In this document: positions 6,074 to 10,492 of the stretch, piece by piece
Layout: the number at the start of each line of letters is the position of its first letter
How positions within the stretch are numbered: the stretch's first letter is position 1
Assembly (NCBI GenBank): GCA_900548795.1
Contig: URLT01000069.1
Span: forward strand, 1 to 10,492
DNA: 10,492 nt
Reading direction: 5' to 3'
Source: an uncultured Eubacteriales bacterium
GTDB taxonomy: Bacteria > Bacillota > Clostridia > Oscillospirales > Oscillospiraceae
Notes under the pieces: generated by a model
Database searches by the model: none
The model's input: only the letters and a program-made list of their open reading frames with translations
Told to the model about the DNA's origin: nothing
Program-made: the position numbers and the translations under genes

Positions 6074-6513
6074 CCGTTTTCGACGGAAAAAGTCTCGAGC
6101 AGATACGAAATCGCGCGTTTATAGCCCTCAAACCCCAGCCCGACAAAGCGCGCGCGGCAGGCCATGCCGACGTAGGACACGCGCCGGAATGGCTCGCGTG
6201 CGTCGACGTCGGTCAGATGCACCTCGACGGCCGGGAGCGCCACGGCCTTGAGCGCGTCGAGCAGCGCCACGGAGGTGTGGGTATAGGCGGCGGCGTTGAT
6301 GACCAGCGCGTCGAAGCGCGGCCGCGCCTGCTGGATCCAGTCGACGAGCACGCCCTCGTGGTTGCTCTGGCGCATCTCGACCTCGCAGCCGAGCGCCACG
6401 GCCGCCTCGCGGACATAATTTTGCAGCGCGGCGTAATCCTGCGTGCCGTAAAGCTGCGGCTCGCGTTGGCCGAGCAGGTTCAGGTTCGGACCGTTAAGGA
6501 TCAAAATGTTCAT
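6070..6513 (-). CDS. aroQ: AroQ, type II 3-dehydroquinate dehydratase
   Basis: AroQ catalyses the third step of the shikimate pathway, the anti elimination of water from 3-dehydroquinate to 3-dehydroshikimate, as a dodecamer in the cytoplasm. The 147 residues fit the type II family. Visible motifs are NGPNLNLLG-RE (7-18, with Arg17), LYG with the catalytic Tyr22, QSNHEG (49-54), INAAAYTHTS (72-81, Asn73 and His79), and VEVHL-DV-AREPFR (96-110, Glu97 and catalytic His99). The usual HxSN after His99 reads HLTD here. The ATG at 6513 has a strong AAGGAGGA 5 bases upstream and overlaps the aroE/aroK end by 20 bases. It is the last gene of the aromatic block; I see no strong terminator after it, so transcripts may continue to the terminator beyond the DUF1858 gene. 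Confidence 0.97.
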   Translation of the reverse strand: MNILILNGPNLNLLGQREPQLYGTQDYAALQNYVREAAVALGCEVEMRQSNHEGVLVDWIQQARPRFDALVINAAAYTHTSVALLDALKAVALPAVEVHLTDVDAREPFRRVSYVGMACRARFVGLGFEGYKRAISYLLETFSVENG

Positions 6514-7717
6514 AAAACTCCTCCTTTAGCTGCAATGCCGCCGTTTCCGGCGAAGCATCGTTTTGAACCACCGTCTGCGCAAGCGCGCGGTACAGCGGCT
6601 CGCGCACGGCATAGAGTCTGTCCGCGCCCTGCGCGCTCAGCGGCCGTCCCTCCAGCGCAAGCGCCTGCGTCGGCCGCTGCACCCATGCGATCAGGCCGTT
6701 CTGCCGCAGAAGCGGCGCGTTCTCCGGGCGCGTCACGACGCCGCCGCCGGTCGCCAGCACAATGCCGGAGCGCTTGCTCAGCTCGGCCAGCACCGCCGTC
6801 TCCCGCGTGCGGAAGGCGTCCTCGCCGTCGCGCTGCAGCGCCTCGGCAGGCGTGCAGCCCCAGACGCGTGCGAATTCCTCGTCGCAATCGAAAAACGGGC
6901 GCTCCAGCAGCTCCGCCGCGCGGCGCCCGAGGGTCGTCTTGCCGCTTCCGGGCATTCCGATCAGGATCAGGCTTGTGCTCCGGCGGAGAAGCGTCTGCAG
7001 CGCGCGGTCGCGTGTCTGCTCGTCGACCGGCCGCCCGGTGAAGCGCTCGGCGGCAGCGCGCGCCTGCTCAACGAGCATGGAAAGCCCGTTCTCCGCCCGC
7101 AGGCCGAGCGCCCGCGCCTGATGCAGCAGCGCCGTCTCCAGCGGGTTATAGACCACGTCGAGCACGGTGCGTAGCCCCGGCAGACGCCGCAGATCGACCG
7201 GCGAAGCGCCGTTGTTCGGGAACATCCCGACGGGCGTCGTGTTGACCAGCAGCACGGCGTCGGCGTGGCGCCCGAGATTTTCATAGTTGTCCGCGCCGCT
7301 GCGCGAGATCACCACGACCTCCGCGCCGCGCTCGTGCAGCACGGCCTGCGCGGTCTTCGACGCGCCGCCCGAGCCGAGCACGAGCGCCTTCTCCCCCGCC
7401 CGGATGCCGCCGTTGCGGTCGAGCAGCCACGAAAAGCCGTCATAATCGGTGTTGTCGCCGATCAGTCTGCCGTCTTTGCGCGTGATCGTGTTGACCGCGC
7501 CGATGCGTTTTGCCCGGTCGGTCAGCTCGCAGAAGGGCATGACGGCCATTTTATAGGGGATCGTCACATTCAGCCCGTCGAACGGCTCCGTCCGCAGGAA
7601 GCGCTCCAGCTCCTCCGGCTCGCGCTCAAACAGCGCGTAGTCATAATCGGCCAGCAGGGCGTGCAGCCTCGGCGAAAAGCTGTGCCCCAGCCGGCGCCCC
7701 AGCACTCCGCAGCGCAT
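6494..7717 (-). CDS. aroE/aroK: Bifunctional shikimate dehydrogenase-shikimate kinase (AroE-AroK fusion)
   Basis: One 407-residue protein carries two consecutive pathway activities: NADPH reduction of 3-dehydroshikimate to shikimate, then ATP phosphorylation to shikimate 3-phosphate. The AroE half (1 to about 230) shows GHSFSP-LH (11-19), NVTIPYK with catalytic Lys56, GAVNT (Asn76), NTDYDG with Asp91, the nucleotide loop VLGSGGASKTA (113-123), NTTPVGM and GLSMLVEQA. It is compact, shorter than the usual 270 or so residues. The AroK half (about 247-407) shows Walker A GMPGSGKT (254-261), FFDCDEEF (Asp277, Asp279), FR--E (Arg303), the GGG motif (324-326), GRPL (Arg358) and REPLY (Arg372). The ATG at 7717 is chosen because GGAGG lies a few bases upstream and it shares one base with the pheA stop (TGATG). 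No stop or frameshift separates the halves, and both look catalytically complete. Confidence 0.96.
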   Translation of the reverse strand: MRCGVLGRRLGHSFSPRLHALLADYDYALFEREPEELERFLRTEPFDGLNVTIPYKMAVMPFCELTDRAKRIGAVNTITRKDGRLIGDNTDYDGFSWLLDRNGGIRAGEKALVLGSGGASKTAQAVLHERGAEVVVISRSGADNYENLGRHADAVLLVNTTPVGMFPNNGASPVDLRRLPGLRTVLDVVYNPLETALLHQARALGLRAENGLSMLVEQARAAAERFTGRPVDEQTRDRALQTLLRRSTSLILIGMPGSGKTTLGRRAAELLERPFFDCDEEFARVWGCTPAEALQRDGEDAFRTRETAVLAELSKRSGIVLATGGGVVTRPENAPLLRQNGLIAWVQRPTQALALEGRPLSAQGADRLYAVREPLYRALAQTVVQNDASPETAALQLKEEFYEHFDP

Positions 7718-8847
7718 CAGACGACCTCCGAGTAGCTGCCGAGATAGCGGAATTCCTCGCACATCGTCTCCAGCTCGCTCAAAAGCCGGGCAAACTCCGG
7801 CGAATAGACCGAGGTTTGCAGGTCGAGATAGAATTGGAACTCGAAATCCCGCTCGGGGATCGGGCGGCTTTCGAGCTTGAGCAGGTTGACGCCCAGCGCA
7901 TAAAGCCGCGCAAGGACCTTATAAAGCGCGCCGGTGCGGTGCGGCAGGACGAGACGCACGGTCGTGCGGTCCGCGCCGGGGAAGATCTCCGGCTGCTTGC
8001 CGATGCAGATGAAGCGCGTGTGGTTGTTGCCCTCCTGCTGGATGCCGCTCTGCCGCACCTTCAGGCCGTAAAGCTCGGCGCATTTGCGCGAGGCGACAGC
8101 GGCAACGTCTGTGCGCGGGGACTCGGCGACCATGCGCGCCGCGACGGCGGTGTTCTCGACGGGTGTGAGCTTGACATCCTTGAGCGCGTGCAGGAAGCCC
8201 TCGCACTGGCTGAGCGCCTGCTCGTGCGAGAAGATCTCGCGGATCTCGCCGGAGGCCTCGCGCGTCAGCAGGCAGTGGTCGACCTTCAGCCGCGTGGAGC
8301 GGACGATGCAGAAATCGTGCGAAAGCATCAGGTCATAAACGCGCTTGACCGAGCCGGCGGTGCTGTTCTCGATCGGGAGCACGCCGTATTGGCAGAATCC
8401 GGCCTCGATGGCCGAAAAAACGCCCTCAAAGCTGCGGAAAAACTGGATGGACGGGTCAGAAAACAGGTGCTCGCAGGCAAGCTGGGAATAAGACCCCTCC
8501 ACGCCCTGACAGGCGACGCTCGCCGCCCGCGGGAAGCAGCGCGGCGTGCGCTCGAGCGCCGCAGCGACGCGCTCGCTCACAGCGCAGGTCTGTCCCCGGC
8601 TCTGCAGCGTGCGGCTCAGCTCAAAGAGCAGCGAATACAGCACGCGCACGTCGGCCTGAAGCTCCGGGCGCGTTTTCTGCGTGATCTCTTCCAGCTTCTC
8701 GCGCTCGCGCGCGCTTTGCAGCACCGGCAGCCCGTTCTCGCGCTTATACTCGCCGATTTTTTCGGCCAAGTCCATGCGCCTTTGAAACAGGCGCACCAGC
8801 TCGTCGTCCACCCGGTCGATCTGCTCGCGGTAGTCCTTCAATTCCAT
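7717..8847 (-). CDS. pheA: PheA, bifunctional chorismate mutase-prephenate dehydratase with ACT domain
   Basis: P-protein converts chorismate to prephenate and then to phenylpyruvate, the committed branch to phenylalanine. The 376 residues carry three domains in order. Chorismate mutase (AroQ fold, 1 to about 85) keeps Arg7, Arg24, Lys35, Arg47, Glu48, Ser78 and Gln82; the position equal to E. coli Asp48 is Gln44. Prephenate dehydratase (about 112-285) has GVEGSYSQLA (115-124), the signature GVLPIENSTAGSV (155-167) and NNHTRF (274-279) with the catalytic Thr277. The ACT domain (about 295-370) has GAL (306-308) and ESRP (326-329), the phenylalanine-binding motifs, so feedback inhibition by phenylalanine is expected. 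The ATG at 8847 follows aroC by 6 bases, with AGAGGTGA spanning the aroC stop as ribosome binding site. Its stop shares a base with the next start. Confidence 0.97.
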   Translation of the reverse strand: MELKDYREQIDRVDDELVRLFQRRMDLAEKIGEYKRENGLPVLQSAREREKLEEITQKTRPELQADVRVLYSLLFELSRTLQSRGQTCAVSERVAAALERTPRCFPRAASVACQGVEGSYSQLACEHLFSDPSIQFFRSFEGVFSAIEAGFCQYGVLPIENSTAGSVKRVYDLMLSHDFCIVRSTRLKVDHCLLTREASGEIREIFSHEQALSQCEGFLHALKDVKLTPVENTAVAARMVAESPRTDVAAVASRKCAELYGLKVRQSGIQQEGNNHTRFICIGKQPEIFPGADRTTVRLVLPHRTGALYKVLARLYALGVNLLKLESRPIPERDFEFQFYLDLQTSVYSPEFARLLSELETMCEEFRYLGSYSEVV

Positions 8848-8853
8848 GCGTTC

Positions 8854-9918
8854 TCACCTCTCCAAAAGCAGTCCCATGACCGCCAGCGCGGCGGCGGCCT
8901 CCACGACGGCCACGGCGCGCGGCACGATGCACGGGTCATGCCGCCCGCGGATCTCCAGCTCCGCGCCGCAATGGGCGGCCGGATCGACCGTCTCCTGCGG
9001 CAGGGCGATGGACGGCGTCGGCTTGATCGCGACGCGGAAGCAGACCGGCATTCCGGTCGTCATGCCGCCGCAGATGCCGCCCGCGTGATTCGTGCGGGTG
9101 CGCACGGCGCCGTTTTCGTCATAATAATAGGGGTCGTTGTGGGCGCTGCCGCGCATCTGCGCGCAGCCGAAGCCGCTGCCGAATTCCACGCCCTTGACGG
9201 CCGGGATGCCGAAGAGCATCTGCGCCAGCCGGTTCTCGACGCCGTCGAACATCGGCTCGCCCAAGCCGGTCGGAAGCCCCGTCACGGCGCATTCCACGCT
9301 GCCGCCGACGGAGTCGCAGGCCGCGCGCACGGCCTCGATCTCGCCGAGCATCGCCTCGGCGCGCGCCGGGTCGACGAGGCTCAGGCCGCGCTCGAGCACG
9401 GGGGTCTGCGGCGCAAGCGGGTCATAAGGCTCGTCGCGCTGCGCCCCGATGTTGAAAATATGGGCAAAGACCTCCACGCCCTGCTGCCGCAGATACTGCT
9501 TGCACAGGCCGCCCGCGATGCAGATCGGCGCGGTCAGACGGCCGGAATAGCAGCCGCCGCCGGAGAGATCCATCGCCCCGCCGTATTTCACAAAGGCCGG
9601 GTAGTCCGCGTGCGACGGACGCGGCAGGAAATTCGCGTAGTCCGCGCGGCGCGCGTTCGTGTTGCGGATGATCGCCGTGAGGGCGTCGCCGCAGGTTCTG
9701 CCGTCGTGCAGGCCGCTCAGAAATTCCGGCGCGTCGGCCTCGCGGCGGCTCGTGGAAAACACGGACGCCGACGGCGCGCGGCGGTTCAGAAACGCCTGCA
9801 ATTCGGCAAGCTCCGGCTCGAAGCCCGCCGGAAAGCCCTCGAGCGTCATGCCGACGGCCGGCCCGTGGGATTCGCCGAAAACCGTCAGCTTCAGTCTGGT
9901 TCCGATCGTGTTGCTCAT
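8854..9918 (-). CDS. aroC: AroC, chorismate synthase
   Basis: AroC removes phosphate from EPSP to make chorismate and needs reduced FMN, although the reaction has no net redox change. The 354 residues match the family. The start MSNTIGTRLKLTVFGESHG carries the N-terminal signature with His18; RPSHADY (100-106) holds the second active-site His103; the flavin-binding region reads GGGCYSGRLTAP (120-131), the SGR-TAP variant I associate with clostridial enzymes in place of the proteobacterial GGGRSS-RET; GGICGGMTTG-P and KPTPSI (299-304) follow, with RGRHDPC near the end. The ATG at 9918 is preceded by GGGGGA and lies 2 bases after the aroA stop; upstream in-frame codons are aroA sequence in another frame. 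No flavin reductase domain is fused, so an outside source of reduced FMN is implied. Confidence 0.97.
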   Translation of the reverse strand: MSNTIGTRLKLTVFGESHGPAVGMTLEGFPAGFEPELAELQAFLNRRAPSASVFSTSRREADAPEFLSGLHDGRTCGDALTAIIRNTNARRADYANFLPRPSHADYPAFVKYGGAMDLSGGGCYSGRLTAPICIAGGLCKQYLRQQGVEVFAHIFNIGAQRDEPYDPLAPQTPVLERGLSLVDPARAEAMLGEIEAVRAACDSVGGSVECAVTGLPTGLGEPMFDGVENRLAQMLFGIPAVKGVEFGSGFGCAQMRGSAHNDPYYYDENGAVRTRTNHAGGICGGMTTGMPVCFRVAIKPTPSIALPQETVDPAAHCGAELEIRGRHDPCIVPRAVAVVEAAAALAVMGLLLER

Positions 9919-9920
9919 GC

Positions 9921-10492
9921 TCAGTCCCCCTTTATTAATCGTTCCAAATCGTTCCAAAAGCCCGGATAGGACTTGTTCACGGCCTCCGCGCCGCAGACAC
10001 GCACCGGCTCTGCACACACGGATGCCGCCACGGCCGCCAGCATGGCGATGCGGTGGTCGTTCTGCGCGTCCACCGTTCCGCCGGTGAGCGCGCCGCCATG
10101 GATCTCCAGTCCGTCCGGGAGCACCCGGACGTCGCCGCCCAAGGCCTTGAGCGCCCCGGCGACGGAGCGCAGACGGTCGCTCTCCTTAAGCCGCAGACGC
10201 TCCGCGCCGAAAATGCGCGTCGTTCCCTCGGTGCAGGCCGCGGCCAAGGCCAGCGGCGGCACCAGATCGGGGATGTCCCGCGCGTCCAGCTCGATGCCGC
10301 GCAGCCGCCCGGGGCGGACGGTCACGGCGTCGCCCTCGGTCAAGACCTCCGCGCCGAAGCGCGCCAAGATCGCGGCCGCCGCGCGGTCGCCCTGCCGGGA
10401 ATCGGGCGCAAGCCCCGTCACGGTCACGGGCGCGGAGATCGCCCCGGCCGTCAGCCAAAACGCCGCGTTCGACCAGTCGCCCTCGACCTCCG
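9921..10492 (-). CDS. aroA: AroA, 3-phosphoshikimate 1-carboxyvinyltransferase (EPSP synthase), C-terminal part
   Basis: EPSP synthase joins phosphoenolpyruvate to shikimate 3-phosphate, the step before AroC. The frame is open to the right edge, giving the last 189 residues of a protein normally about 420-430 long; the gene starts outside the window. The fragment begins EVEGDWSNAAFWL, matching the VEGD-S-A conserved block, and continues with DSRQGD, IPDLVP (containing the catalytic Asp equal to E. coli Asp313), the PEP-binding KESDRL, NDHRIAM and KSYPGFW. The GTG at 10427 is an internal Val, not a start, because family motifs extend upstream of it. The stop is 2 bases before aroC. The classic glyphosate-sensitivity residues lie in the missing N-terminal half, so class I or II cannot be judged here. 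Confidence 0.96.
   Translation of the reverse strand, partial: EVEGDWSNAAFWLTAGAISAPVTVTGLAPDSRQGDRAAAAILARFGAEVLTEGDAVTVRPGRLRGIELDARDIPDLVPPLALAAACTEGTTRIFGAERLRLKESDRLRSVAGALKALGGDVRVLPDGLEIHGGALTGGTVDAQNDHRIAMLAAVAASVCAEPVRVCGAEAVNKSYPGFWNDLERLIKGD

Noticed and set aside
6074..6086. Possible terminator hairpin at the end of aroQ (CCGT-CGAAA-ACGG followed by TTGATTTT)
   Set aside because: The stem is only 4 bp and lies inside coding sequence, and the T-run overlaps the DUF1858 promoter; too weak to call.
5929..7041. Plus-strand open frame (370 codons) opposite aroQ and the aroK half
   Set aside because: No motif; the second half is a run of Arg/Ala/Pro/Ser-rich sequence typical of a shadow frame in GC-rich DNA.
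7718..7762. N-terminal extension of AroE-AroK by 15 residues
   Set aside because: It overlaps the pheA end, and GGAGG plus the TGATG junction fit the ATG at 7717.
7816..9969. Long plus-strand open frame (717 codons) opposite pheA and aroC
   Set aside because: Same compositional artefact: low-complexity Arg/Ala/Val/Asp-rich translation, no family motif, antisense to two certain enzymes.
9919..10017. N-terminal extension of AroC by 33 residues
   Set aside because: It is aroA coding sequence in another frame; the family starts at MSNTIG, with GGGGGA upstream.
1..10492. Mobile elements, CRISPR arrays, tRNA or rRNA genes, phage or defence genes
   Set aside because: Reading both strands showed no repeat-spacer array, terminal inverted repeats, transposase or integrase motifs, or tRNA-like cloverleaf; genes fill nearly all of the sequence and all belong to core families.

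Overview
The window is a dense, GC-rich (by eye roughly 60-65% G+C) bacterial chromosomal segment in which every supportable gene lies on the minus strand, so transcription runs from right to left. The gdpP-rplI-dnaB core order, the trmK/Nif3 pair, the AGGAGG-type ribosome binding sites and the sigma-A-like promoters all point to a Firmicute. High G+C, a compact AroE and an AroC of the SGR-TAP type suggest a clostridial gut lineage such as Oscillospiraceae/Ruminococcaceae; that placement is inference, not something the sequence proves.

Layout in transcription order. (1) Aromatic amino acid block, 10492 to 6070: the 3' part of aroA (EPSP synthase), aroC (chorismate synthase), pheA (chorismate mutase-prephenate dehydratase-ACT), a fused aroE/aroK (shikimate dehydrogenase + shikimate kinase), and aroQ (type II dehydroquinase). 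Gaps are 2 and 6 bases and overlaps are 1 and 20 bases, so this is one operon with coupled translation. It covers dehydroquinate to chorismate and on to phenylpyruvate; aroF, aroB and tyrA, if linked, lie beyond the right edge. (2) A one-gene unit, 6073 to 5660: a near-consensus promoter whose -35 box contains the aroQ stop codon, a leader of about 110 bases, a small DUF1858 redox-disulfide protein, and a strong intrinsic terminator. (3) trmK and a Nif3-like gene, 5649 to 4139, joined by an ATGA overlap; trmK's ribosome binding site touches the terminator's T-tract. (4) A second extended -10 promoter (4085-4113) driving gdpP (c-di-AMP phosphodiesterase), rplI (ribosomal protein L9), dnaB (replicative helicase) and the 5' end of tilS (tRNA-Ile lysidine synthetase), which runs off the left edge.

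This is core metabolism and information processing, not an accessory island. I see no mobile element, CRISPR array, tRNA, rRNA or phage gene, no plus-strand gene, and no stretch over 300 bases without a gene. I did not find a convincing undescribed system. The points worth a second look are the AroE-AroK fusion, the self-contained DUF1858 unit, the terminator set directly before trmK (which leaves trmK without an obvious promoter of its own), and a His-to-Asn change in the GdpP DHHA1 glycine motif.
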